In this document: one piece after another, positions 35,051 to 43,475 of the stretch
How positions within the stretch are numbered: position 1 is the stretch's first letter
Layout: each line of letters begins with the position of its first letter
Origin: Bacteroidales bacterium
GTDB lineage: Bacteria; Bacteroidota; Bacteroidia; Bacteroidales; UBA932
DNA length: 60,307 bases
Direction: 5' to 3'
NCBI GenBank assembly: GCA_017560825.1
Contig: JAFZED010000027.1
Location: forward strand, 1-60,307
Made by a program: the position numbers and the translations under genes
Notes under the pieces: model-generated
Told to the model about the DNA's origin: nothing
The model's input: only the letters and a program-made list of their open reading frames with translations
Database searches by the model: none

Positions 35051-38000
35051 TTATATGACGGTTATGATTTTGTCATCGTTGACGTACCACAGCACTGCCG
35101 AGACATCGGCGTAGCCCATACGTTTCCATATGTCGGCATAGCCCTTGAGCTGATGCTCGTACGAACGGTGATGTTCTCCGAACTTATAGTCCACGATGCA
35201 CACTGAGCCATCCGCTGCCATCATCACCCTGTCCGGTCTGTATATTTTCCCGTCCACATCTATCAATGATGTCTCATTCATCACTGCCTGTCCTTCAGAG
35301 TCAAACCACTGCGGTTTTGACTCTATTCTTTCCTTCAGCAAGGTCATAATCTCTTCTTTCTGAGTCAGATCCACATCTCCCGACATTACAGCCGCATCCA
35401 CAGAAGCCTCAAGTTCAGAGACATCTGTCAGTCTTGACAGGATGTCGTGAAGGACTATACCTTTAAGACGAGGAGAGGCCTCGATTCCCGCCTTGTCCTC
35501 TGAGAAGAAGTCGAGCGAATCCGCAGAGAACTTCAGTCTGCTCAGTTCCCTGACATCCACCATCTCTCCGTCCTCCTGATCCAGTACAGGAACAGCAGGA
35601 TTAAGCGGTACAGAAGGGAACTCATTTCCTTCACTCTGCACGAACGATTCCATCTCATCAGACTCGCGTTTCATTTTAGTAAAGTCATAGCCGGCTCCGA
35701 AGACAAAGGTCAGAGAGTCCTTTCCTTCCTCCTCCTCATTTTTCTCTATAGTAAGTTCTATTCCCTCAAGTATCTTGGACGATGAGACAAACCAGTAGAT
35801 GAGCTCAGCAAAGTTCTTGAAGTCATAGACACCCGAATCGATGTTCTCCCTCCTGGTCTTTCCCGGAGTGCTGGCAATGATGTGCATACCTTTCTCCGCT
35901 CTGGTGAGAGCTACGTAGAGGATGTTCATATTGTCCACCAGCTGAAGGAAACTTTCACGATTGTAATGGCTTCTGAAATGGGTCAGGTCACTTGCTTCTG
36001 AAAGCATAACGTCGTAAGTGCCTTCCGCCACGCCTTCCAGCGACGTACCTTCAAGCTGGGGAGCACACCACATCTTTCCGCTCTTGTAGAACGAGATCTT
36101 TTCCGCATACGGGAGTATTACATAAGGGAAAGCCAGACCTTTTGACTTGTGTACAGTCATAATCCTCACAGCATCACCCGAAGACGGCGAACTGATGGAC
36201 GGATCCTTTTCCTCCCAATATTTCAGGAAGTTGTGAAGGCTGTTGTCGCGCGTGCTCACATAGTCCTGGATTGCGTCCATATATGACTGGATGTGAGGAA
36301 CTTCACTCTTCCATCCATCACCTGCCTTAAGCTTCAGTTCACGCAGGAAGTACTCTGCCAGGTCTATGAGGGAACGGTAGGACGACGGAGCGGCTATGGC
36401 CAATTGTTCAGCCAGATAACCGTTCACCATATCTGCCGGATTGTCGACGTAGGACATCAGTGACATAAGCCTTCTTACTGTCGCTGATTTCTTTACCTTC
36501 AATGACTCGTCAGTTATGACAGACACGTTGTTCTCAAGCAGGAATGCCGCAATCTTTTCTCCTTCCGCATTGCCTCTCACAAGGATCGCTATGTCTCCAA
36601 GACGGGCTCCCTTTGATGTAAGGTCTTCGATTGTCGCAAGAATCCTGTCCTTCTGGAGACCATTGTCTCCCTTTCCTCTTTCAGGGGCCGGAACAAAAGT
36701 AACTTTCACACTTCCACCTTCCTTATGCTTCGGAGCCACTTTCTGCATCACGTCAGCATAAATCTCAGCCATAGGCCCGCGTTTTTCCTCTGTCTTCGGG
36801 TCCTCAAGACTTTCCTTTATTTTCCCTACTGTCTCCGAAGAAATGCTCTCGCTGTCCAGTACACGCGCCAAAGTCCAGAAGAGGACATTGTTGAACTTGA
36901 TCACATCTGCAAGGCTTCTCCAGTTGGTGTCAAGGCTATCATCTTCCACCTTATCGAAATGGCCCCTTATCTCACTGTTAAGAAGATTCCAGTCCGAGCC
37001 GCGCCACCTGTAGATGCTCTGCTTCACATCACCTACTATAAGGTTGCGTCCTCCCTTGGAGTGGCTTTCCAGAAGCAGCGGAAGGAAGTTGTCGTACTGC
37101 ACGCGCGAGGTGTCCTGAAACTCGTCCAGGAGGAAATGGTCGAACCTCACGCCGGTCTTTTCATATATGAACGGAGCGTCCGAGCCATTGATTATGTCAC
37201 GAAGGATTTCATTGGAGTCATCCAGACACATTATGTTCTTCTCCTTCATTATCTCCTTGAACATCTGCTCCAGCTCTGCTGCCAGTCCCAGTCCGTATAA
37301 CTGAGAATCAAGGATACAGGCTGTATTGTAGTCCATAAGGTTATCCACCTTGAAGAACTCAATGACGTCGTCGATATACGGAGATATGTTGGAGGAAATC
37401 AGGTCAATATGAGGCTTATAGGTTTTCTTCTGGGCAGCCGTAAACCATTGGGATGGTTCAACCAGCTTGTCCAGAAACTTCGTGCCCGGCATCTCTACCG
37501 CCTCTCCTTTCTGCAACTTTGCAAAAACAGCAAAATGACCGAAGAAGGTCCTCTTGTCAGCCTTTACATCAAGACCGTACTTACCTAATTCGGAAAGAAC
37601 ATATTCCGAAGCCTTCAACAGTTTCTCAAAACCATCAGCAATGATCTTTCGACTGGCAGTCCTCACCTTTCTCAAGTCAGACTTGTCACGGGCATCCTCC
37701 TTAAGTCCTGCCTCCTTGAGCGCATCCTTCCTCTGACGGCTGCCCAGTCTCTTTGCAATGTCCATAAGACTTGCATCCACACGGTACTTTCCGCCTCGCT
37801 CTATCTGATCCAGAAGGTTGGTTGTCAGCCAGTCTCTGAGTTCCTTCTTTTCTTCTGTCAACGAGTCAAGAAGACGGTCCACGCTTTCCTCCACAACAGA
37901 ATCCCTGTCAAGCTCGACCTGATAGGATGCAAACTGTCCGATCTCGTGGGCGAAAGCCTTGAGAGTCTGCTGGAAAAACTTGTCTATGGTGCTGATGGCA

Positions 38001-38308
38001 AACGAACTGTAGTCGTGAAGAATGTCGCTCATAACACAAGCGGACTTCCGCTGCAATTCCTCAACAGACGGAAGCACGGAAGGCACAAAATCACCCAGAT
38101 AATCCGACTCGTGAGGCTTTGTGGCCATAATGAAGAGTTCCTTGAGTATTCGGCTCTTCATCTCGTCTGTGGCCTTGTTGGTAAAGGTCACAGCCAATAT
38201 ATGCCTGTAGGCATCACGCTCCTTGCTTTCAAGGAGCAATCCTATATATTTCTTTGCCAGCGTGTAGGTCTTTCCTGATCCCGCTGACGCCTTCATCAAT
38301 TCCACCAT
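35051..38308 (-). CDS. AddA-like UvrD helicase / exonuclease
   Basis: I prefer start 38308 (MVELMKASAGSGKT), 4 bp after the AddB stop with AAAGG just upstream; the frame extends to 38335. The 1085-residue protein has Walker A ASAGSGKTY, helicase motif HILAVTFTNKATDEMK, DEFQDTSRVQYD (motif II), MTVHKSKGLAFP and ILYVALTRAEKGMHI near the C-terminal helicase motifs, then a RecB-type nuclease with CIVDYKFGEHH. With AddB it processes double-strand breaks for RecA loading. Bacteroidota form of RecBCD/AddAB. Confidence 0.92.
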   Translation of the reverse strand: MVELMKASAGSGKTYTLAKKYIGLLLESKERDAYRHILAVTFTNKATDEMKSRILKELFIMATKPHESDYLGDFVPSVLPSVEELQRKSACVMSDILHDYSSFAISTIDKFFQQTLKAFAHEIGQFASYQVELDRDSVVEESVDRLLDSLTEEKKELRDWLTTNLLDQIERGGKYRVDASLMDIAKRLGSRQRKDALKEAGLKEDARDKSDLRKVRTASRKIIADGFEKLLKASEYVLSELGKYGLDVKADKRTFFGHFAVFAKLQKGEAVEMPGTKFLDKLVEPSQWFTAAQKKTYKPHIDLISSNISPYIDDVIEFFKVDNLMDYNTACILDSQLYGLGLAAELEQMFKEIMKEKNIMCLDDSNEILRDIINGSDAPFIYEKTGVRFDHFLLDEFQDTSRVQYDNFLPLLLESHSKGGRNLIVGDVKQSIYRWRGSDWNLLNSEIRGHFDKVEDDSLDTNWRSLADVIKFNNVLFWTLARVLDSESISSETVGKIKESLEDPKTEEKRGPMAEIYADVMQKVAPKHKEGGSVKVTFVPAPERGKGDNGLQKDRILATIEDLTSKGARLGDIAILVRGNAEGEKIAAFLLENNVSVITDESLKVKKSATVRRLMSLMSYVDNPADMVNGYLAEQLAIAAPSSYRSLIDLAEYFLRELKLKAGDGWKSEVPHIQSYMDAIQDYVSTRDNSLHNFLKYWEEKDPSISSPSSGDAVRIMTVHKSKGLAFPYVILPYAEKISFYKSGKMWCAPQLEGTSLEGVAEGTYDVMLSEASDLTHFRSHYNRESFLQLVDNMNILYVALTRAEKGMHIIASTPGKTRRENIDSGVYDFKNFAELIYWFVSSSKILEGIELTIEKNEEEEGKDSLTFVFGAGYDFTKMKRESDEMESFVQSEGNEFPSVPLNPAVPVLDQEDGEMVDVRELSRLKFSADSLDFFSEDKAGIEASPRLKGIVLHDILSRLTDVSELEASVDAAVMSGDVDLTQKEEIMTLLKERIESKPQWFDSEGQAVMNETSLIDVDGKIYRPDRVMMAADGSVCIVDYKFGEHHRSYEHQLKGYADIWKRMGYADVSAVLWYVNDDKIITVI

Positions 38309-38312
38309 ACCT

Positions 38313-41243
38313 TTATTCTTTAGAGGTCCTTCCACATATTACCTTGAAATCACAATACTCGCAGTTCTTTTCAACGGCAGTGCGCGAGAACGGCACAGCC
38401 GGATCAAGCATCTCAGAGAGCAACTGCTCCAGAGCGTCCTTCATCATTGCGTAGAAACTCTCATTCAGGGCGTCATTCCTCACGTCTTCCTTAAAAAGCA
38501 GGGACGTCTCATAGACCGAATTCAGGACAGTACGTCCATCATAGCTCTGTCCGGAAGCGTTATGTCCGGTACGGACAAGAAGGTCATATATGAAGAACTG
38601 AAGGGCGATCTTTGGACGGGAAGCCGGCTCTGTGTCGTGGCTGAAGATCTTCTTCACCAGAGCTTCAGCCTTGGCCTGGTCTGCCGGGATGTCTCTGTCC
38701 TCAGGCAGCACCTTTCCTGTCTTGTAGTCCACTACTCTGACATTGTCCGGGCCGTATGAGTCAAGACGGTCTATGAATCCCTTGAGCTTCAGACCCGCAA
38801 AAGAACCGATGAATTCCTGTTCGAGACCAAGGATATAAAAGGCATCACAGCGCATCTCTTCAAGATGTGCAAGATCCTTCTTGAGAGTGTTTATGACGCA
38901 TTGGACTATCACATCCAGCACCACGATGTTCCTTCCTTCCAACTCTACAGAGTGCAGATGGTACAGCATCAGTGCCTTGACTTTTGCCTTTATGTCCTCT
39001 TTCCTTCCGAGCCACTCATTGATGTAATCCTTTGTCACACGGCTCATCACGGAGTCCGGATTCTTGGACGCTTCCATAGGGCCGTCCGGAGCCATAAAGG
39101 CAGGATTGGAATAAAGGGCCCACATCGTGTCGTGGAACACGGTACCGAACATTGCATTGTCCAGACTCTCCACCACCTCATCCTCCGGGCGCAGTCGCTT
39201 GACCTTCTCATACCAGAACTTTGCAGGACAGGCTATATAAGACTGCAGTGCACTGGCTGACAAACTCATAGAACTTATCGCGTCTATATCCTCCTGAGTC
39301 TTCTCTATGACCGGAAGTGACTCTACGACAGCTGAATCAGCCTTCACGACGTACCTGTGTACAGGAACCTGGAAATCGTACTCCAGCTGTTTGATGTAAC
39401 GGCTCTCCTCTCCGGAGCGCAGACCCTCACTTCTGGAATCATAGAAGATCCAGACATTCTCGGCCCTGGAGATCATTCGATAGAAATAATAGGCCCAGAT
39501 CGCATCCTGGTGCTCATATGTAGGAAGTCCGAAGACGTGTCTCAGGAACGGAGGTATGAAGGATGAGCTGACACTCTTTCTCGGGAAGACACCTTCGTTG
39601 GCTGACATCAGGATGACATTCCTGAAGTCAAGTGCCCTTGTCTCAAGAGGACCCATAATCTGAAGGCCCTTCAAAGGCTCCCCTTTGAACGGAACAGTAA
39701 TTCCTGCAAGCAGGTTGTTCAGCAGACGGACAAAAGTCATCGGAAGCAGAGGCTTTTCTATGCGTTTAAGCAGGGTGACAGTCCTGTAATAGGCACGGGC
39801 GAACTCCACCTCTACCGCAAACTCAGGATCACAGGCCGCCTTTGAAGCCGCAACACTTGTCAGAGCTGTAAGATAATCCGCAAAACAACCGATCTGTCCA
39901 CAGTCTGCCACCTTCGGCTGCAGGACAGCTACCCTGAAGAGCATATCCATCAGAGGCGATCCGTTCAAGTCCTCCACAGGAATGTAGTACTTGGCCTCCT
40001 TCTTGACCCTGGCAGCAATCTCCACATCCTGCTCAGAAGCTATCCTCCTGAAGAATGCGCTTGAGAACAACGACCACACCTGCCTATGATAGAAGTACCA
40101 CTTACCCTTCTTCTGCATTGTGTGCAGCTGAGCGGCCACAGCCTCGGACATAAATGTGTACAACTCACTGGAGGTCATCGGATAACCCATAGTCACATTG
40201 ATAGCCTCCACATCTTCCGGAATAGTGTTCAGAAGAGACATCAGCAGAGTCTCGTCCGGAAGCACTACAGCACAATCATCCGGCTTTCCCGGAAGTCTGG
40301 ACAGCAGCTCGGGCACGCACTTCACCTGACCGACAGCTGAAGGCACACTGACTACATTGATTACAGGCTCAGGCAATCCTTCCTGATCGAAACTGAAGGC
40401 CTGTGGGAACTCAGCCACATTCTTATCCATAAAGAATGATGACTTGTTTCTCCTTGCCTTTATCATATCAGACGAATAGTCCCAGCAGAACTCAGCCCTT
40501 CCCTCTTTCTGTAGCCTTCTCATCACGGCCTTCTCACATTCATTCGGAGCATTCAGTCCCACAAAGACAAAGTTTCCGGGCATCAGGTCTTCTGCCGATC
40601 CCGCCTTTACCTTCTCAGCCAAGGCTCTGTACACCATTCCTTCATAGGCCATCCCTTTACCGAGCAGATGGGAATTGAACTCTACATAAAGCGGATAGAG
40701 CAGATTCCATATCTGGAAAAACCTCTTCTTGACATCAGGTCTGTCAGAACCGATGTCAGCGGTAAGCACTCCTGAACCTCTTTCAAAATGGTCTACGAGC
40801 GCCTCTATCGCCTCCCTCTGTGCCTTCTCAAGATAGGAAAAATCATCCTGAATGCTCTTGTACTCAGCGACATTCGCAAACAATCCCTTCGGATCAGCCA
40901 GATACTTGTCCACATCGTTGAAGTCTGCAAGGATGATGTCACCCCAAAATATGAAGTCATCCAGGGACTCCGCACCAGAATGCAGTCTGGAATAGCACTC
41001 GTGCAACTCAATAAGCAGAGTGACCCTGTCTGAAACCTCCATCGAGGCATACTTCGAGAACATATCACTCATCGTCATCATCTTGGGAGCCACTATAGGA
41101 GCTGTCCCGTCAGCCGCAACTGCCTCCACCAGATACTTCTGGAAAAAGACCAGAGAACGTCTGTTCGGGAAAACAAAGCAACGCTCGGAAATCCCGCCCG
41201 ACTTATAGTAATGATCTGCAACCTGTTTAAGAAATGGTATCAT
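38313..41243 (-). CDS. AddB-like PD-(D/E)XK nuclease
   Basis: Start 41243 (MIPFLKQVADHYYKSGG) is the first Met compatible with the family; the frame runs on to 41294. The 976-residue protein has an inactive helicase-like body (FVFPNRRSLVFFQKYL in place of Walker A), an iron-sulfur nuclease with YIACPAKFWYEKV, LKGFIDRLDS, RVVDYKTGKV and C-terminal C-x2-C-x5-C in NCEYCDFKVICG. This is the AddB architecture: structural helicase subunit, active nuclease, 4Fe-4S staple. AddA follows 4 bp after its stop. Confidence 0.92.
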   Translation of the reverse strand: MIPFLKQVADHYYKSGGISERCFVFPNRRSLVFFQKYLVEAVAADGTAPIVAPKMMTMSDMFSKYASMEVSDRVTLLIELHECYSRLHSGAESLDDFIFWGDIILADFNDVDKYLADPKGLFANVAEYKSIQDDFSYLEKAQREAIEALVDHFERGSGVLTADIGSDRPDVKKRFFQIWNLLYPLYVEFNSHLLGKGMAYEGMVYRALAEKVKAGSAEDLMPGNFVFVGLNAPNECEKAVMRRLQKEGRAEFCWDYSSDMIKARRNKSSFFMDKNVAEFPQAFSFDQEGLPEPVINVVSVPSAVGQVKCVPELLSRLPGKPDDCAVVLPDETLLMSLLNTIPEDVEAINVTMGYPMTSSELYTFMSEAVAAQLHTMQKKGKWYFYHRQVWSLFSSAFFRRIASEQDVEIAARVKKEAKYYIPVEDLNGSPLMDMLFRVAVLQPKVADCGQIGCFADYLTALTSVAASKAACDPEFAVEVEFARAYYRTVTLLKRIEKPLLPMTFVRLLNNLLAGITVPFKGEPLKGLQIMGPLETRALDFRNVILMSANEGVFPRKSVSSSFIPPFLRHVFGLPTYEHQDAIWAYYFYRMISRAENVWIFYDSRSEGLRSGEESRYIKQLEYDFQVPVHRYVVKADSAVVESLPVIEKTQEDIDAISSMSLSASALQSYIACPAKFWYEKVKRLRPEDEVVESLDNAMFGTVFHDTMWALYSNPAFMAPDGPMEASKNPDSVMSRVTKDYINEWLGRKEDIKAKVKALMLYHLHSVELEGRNIVVLDVIVQCVINTLKKDLAHLEEMRCDAFYILGLEQEFIGSFAGLKLKGFIDRLDSYGPDNVRVVDYKTGKVLPEDRDIPADQAKAEALVKKIFSHDTEPASRPKIALQFFIYDLLVRTGHNASGQSYDGRTVLNSVYETSLLFKEDVRNDALNESFYAMMKDALEQLLSEMLDPAVPFSRTAVEKNCEYCDFKVICGRTSKE

Positions 41244-41264
41244 AGTTTCAATATTTACTAGGCA

Positions 41265-41272
41265 CAAAGATA
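41265..41272 (-). promoter_or_regulatory. -7 box of addBA
   Basis: TATCTTTG on the minus strand, 22 bp before ATG 41243. No TTTG at 19-21 bp. Confidence 0.5.
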
Positions 41273-41374
41273 GAACAGGAAGTTGCCAAACCACGGCACA
41301 CCCATCACTTTCAGGGCAAAACTTCCTTCCATTTCTACAAGATACGCAATTTCCTGAAAAAAGTTACGAAAATA

Positions 41375-41405
41375 TTTGGAAATTGATATTTTTTCAATAC
41401 CTTTG
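41375..41405 (+). promoter_or_regulatory. Promoter of the rubredoxin gene
   Basis: TTTG (41375-41378) and TACCTTTG (41398-41405) are 19 bp apart, a full consensus match. Transcription would start at about 41410. Confidence 0.7.
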
Positions 41406-41413
41406 CATAGAGA

Positions 41414-41436
41414 TTATTTGGAATCATTCTAAATAA
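41414..41436. promoter_or_regulatory. PerR/Fur-like operator palindrome
   Basis: A 23-nt palindrome with 10 of 11 arms paired. Its centre TTGGAATCATTCTAA fits the 7-1-7 PerR/Fur form (TTATAATnATTATAA) at most positions. It lies directly after the -7 box, where a bound repressor would block transcription. Confidence 0.55.
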
Positions 41437-41475
41437 CAAAGGAAGTAAAATATTAATTTATAAAAAGATAAGAAT

Positions 41476-41601
41476 ATGGAAAAGAAATTCAGATGCATCG
41501 TATGCGGATATGTTCACGAAGGCCCGACCGCACCGGAAGAGTGCCCACTTTGCCTCGTAGGATCAGACCAGTTCGAAGAGATCACAGAAGAAGAGGCTTA
41601 A
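41476..41601 (+). CDS. Rubredoxin-like small protein
   Basis: This 41-residue protein is read from ATG 41476 to TAA 41601. It has paired C-x2-C knuckles (RCIVCGYVHEG, then EECPLCLVG), the iron site of rubredoxin, followed by an acidic tail (EEITEEEA). It lacks the long loop between knuckles of normal rubredoxin, as in the rubredoxin domain of rubrerythrin. It would donate electrons to a peroxidase or reductase or bind a metal. Placement after a PerR-like operator fits an oxidative stress role. A good promoter upstream and a terminator downstream support a real gene. Confidence 0.8.
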   Translation: MEKKFRCIVCGYVHEGPTAPEECPLCLVGSDQFEEITEEEA

Positions 41602-41638
41602 AGCAGCCTATAAATATTCAGGGATAATATAGTACAAC

Positions 41639-41664
41639 GAGGGCGACTAAATTTAGTCGCCCTC
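41639..41664. terminator. Bidirectional terminator, perfect 26-nt palindrome
   Basis: GAGGGCGACTAAA followed directly by its reverse complement, between the rubredoxin and convergent S4-domain genes. Confidence 0.85.
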
Positions 41665-41669
41665 TTCAA

Positions 41670-42131
41670 TTAATCTTCGTAGAAGTCATCGTCGACTTCG
41701 TCGTAGCCGAAGTCGGATGCCAGACGTTCGGCAACATCGTCCGGGATGTCGAAGGCAAGGTTGCCCCAAAGGGACTCCATCTGTCTTCTGTCCTTCTTGG
41801 TCGGACGACCTGCTCCCCTGTCTCTCTTGAGGAAGAATGTCTCCACCGGAGCACGAAGCTTTGCAAGCTCCTCTGCAGGAGTGAGATTCTCTGCATAGGT
41901 AGGAACCAGCTTTGCTCCCTGTCTCTTATCCACAAGAGCCAGCACCTTGTAAGTATATACGACAGCTCCCTTGCGGGCAACCAGCATATCCCCGACCTTG
42001 ACAGCCTTCGACGGCTTCACATCGACTCCGTTCAGACGGACCTTGCCGCCCTTGCAGGCATCTGTGGCATCGGTTCTGGTCTTATATACCCTTATAGCCC
42101 AGAGATATTTATCTATTCTTACCTCTTCCAT
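41670..42131 (-). CDS. S4-domain RNA-binding protein, HslR family
   Basis: Start 42131 (MEEVRIDKYLWAIRVYKTRT) gives a 153-residue protein beginning with an S4 fold: RIDKYLWAIRVYKTRTDATD, GGKVRLNGVDVKPSKAVKVGD. This is the Hsp15/HslR form, which binds stalled 50S subunits carrying nascent chains. The C-terminal extension has a basic stretch (KRDRGAGRPTKKDRRQ) and an acidic tail. Last gene of the pgi-manA operon, 11 bp after manA. Confidence 0.88.
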   Translation of the reverse strand: MEEVRIDKYLWAIRVYKTRTDATDACKGGKVRLNGVDVKPSKAVKVGDMLVARKGAVVYTYKVLALVDKRQGAKLVPTYAENLTPAEELAKLRAPVETFFLKRDRGAGRPTKKDRRQMESLWGNLAFDIPDDVAERLASDFGYDEVDDDFYED

Positions 42132-42142
42132 ACAAATCAACT

Positions 42143-43474
42143 TTACGACCTCATCGATGAGCCGAAGAAGCCCAGCGGGCTTGCTCCCGACGGTCCTCCC
42201 ATATCCTCATCTTCGTCATCAAGAAGACCGTCCTCGAGTCCCTCGTAGTCCTCTCCCTCAAGGAAGGCTTCAGTGTCAGGGTCGATGTAACCGTCCTGTT
42301 CCTCAACCGGACGCGTAACTGCCTCAAGGATTATTGTCTCCCTGTCGCGTGGCACAAGGAAGAAATCCTGCATATCGGCAGGAATCATAATTGTCTCACC
42401 CTTGGCGAACTCATAGTTGTCCATACAAGCCTCACCCTTTTCATTGGTCGAAGGAACCTGAACAGAAGCCGCACCTTCCACACATATATATATTATAAAG
42501 CTTTCGAACTTTTCAGTATATATATGAAGAGGATCGGTGAGATTTATCTTGGTCACATTGAACTGAGGTGACTCTACCAGCGTCTCGGCCACCTGGCCCT
42601 TGTCGCTGTGATGATGGTGCTCGTGGTCGCAATGGCACTCACCCTCGCAATGGCATTCATCACCGCAGTGACACTCGGTAACGTGGCAAGGCTCATAAGA
42701 TGCCTCATCGCCCCAGAGCGGACCCTTACGATAAAGGCCACTGTCAAAAGCCCTGTAGTCGATAACGTCAATCGCCTCCTCAAGATGAGTCTCGCGGGCT
42801 GTCTCCGGGTTGAATTCACGTCCCCAGTCATACAGACGGAAGGTCATATCCGAAGACTCCTGGATCTCGGCAATAAGTAGGCCGGCATCGGCTGCGTGCA
42901 CTGTTCCCGGTGTGATGTAGATGACATCACCCTTCTTAGGCTCAACTACATTGAGGACCTCCTCTACAGTACCTGCCTTGCACCTGTCATAGAACTCCTG
43001 AGCCGTCATCTCCTTGCTGAAGCCCATATACATCTTTGCTCCCGGCTTGGCATCCATCACATACCAGATCTCCGCCTTGCCGAGCGAGTCATATCTTTCT
43101 GCCGCGATCTCATCGTCCGGATGCACCTGCACAGACAGCCTGTCATTGATGTCCAGAAACTTGATCAGAAGCGGGAACTGGCGTCCGAAATAGTTGTAGA
43201 CATCCTCTCCTACTATCCTCTCAAGGTAGGTCTCCATAAGTTCGCTTATGGTGTTGCCTGCGAGCCAGCCGTTGGAAAGCACAGAGTCCTCTATGCCCAT
43301 ATCCGCTATCTCCCAGCTTTCACCGATGAGGGCATCCTCGCCTACAGGCACCTCATTGCCCTCTTCGTCGCACTCGACGAAGTTCTTACCTAACTCTCTG
43401 ACAAGAGCACTGCCGCCCCAAGGTCTCCTTGAAGCGACAGGTATGAATTTAAAGGGATATAATTTCTTTTCCAT
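42143..43474 (-). CDS. manA: Class I mannose-6-phosphate isomerase with Cys/His-rich insert
   Basis: This 443-residue cupin converts mannose-6-phosphate and fructose-6-phosphate. Zinc ligands are visible in QVHPDD (Q116, H118), KAEIWYV (E135) and GTVHA (H193), and YDWGRE is present. Residues 263-289 are an unusual insert with CHC triplets and HHHH (7 Cys, 9 His), and the C-terminus has an acidic tail (396-428). The core active site is complete, so the insert probably sits in a surface loop. Co-operon with pgi (1-bp gap); both use fructose-6-phosphate. Confidence 0.92.
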   Translation of the reverse strand: MEKKLYPFKFIPVASRRPWGGSALVRELGKNFVECDEEGNEVPVGEDALIGESWEIADMGIEDSVLSNGWLAGNTISELMETYLERIVGEDVYNYFGRQFPLLIKFLDINDRLSVQVHPDDEIAAERYDSLGKAEIWYVMDAKPGAKMYMGFSKEMTAQEFYDRCKAGTVEEVLNVVEPKKGDVIYITPGTVHAADAGLLIAEIQESSDMTFRLYDWGREFNPETARETHLEEAIDVIDYRAFDSGLYRKGPLWGDEASYEPCHVTECHCGDECHCEGECHCDHEHHHHSDKGQVAETLVESPQFNVTKINLTDPLHIYTEKFESFIIYICVEGAASVQVPSTNEKGEACMDNYEFAKGETIMIPADMQDFFLVPRDRETIILEAVTRPVEEQDGYIDPDTEAFLEGEDYEGLEDGLLDDEDEDMGGPSGASPLGFFGSSMRS

Positions 43475-43475
43475 A

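Noticed and set aside
41476-41601. The rubredoxin ORF as chance reading of a leader
   Set aside because: Four Cys in two C-x2-C knuckles, a good promoter and a terminator argue for a real gene, so it was kept.
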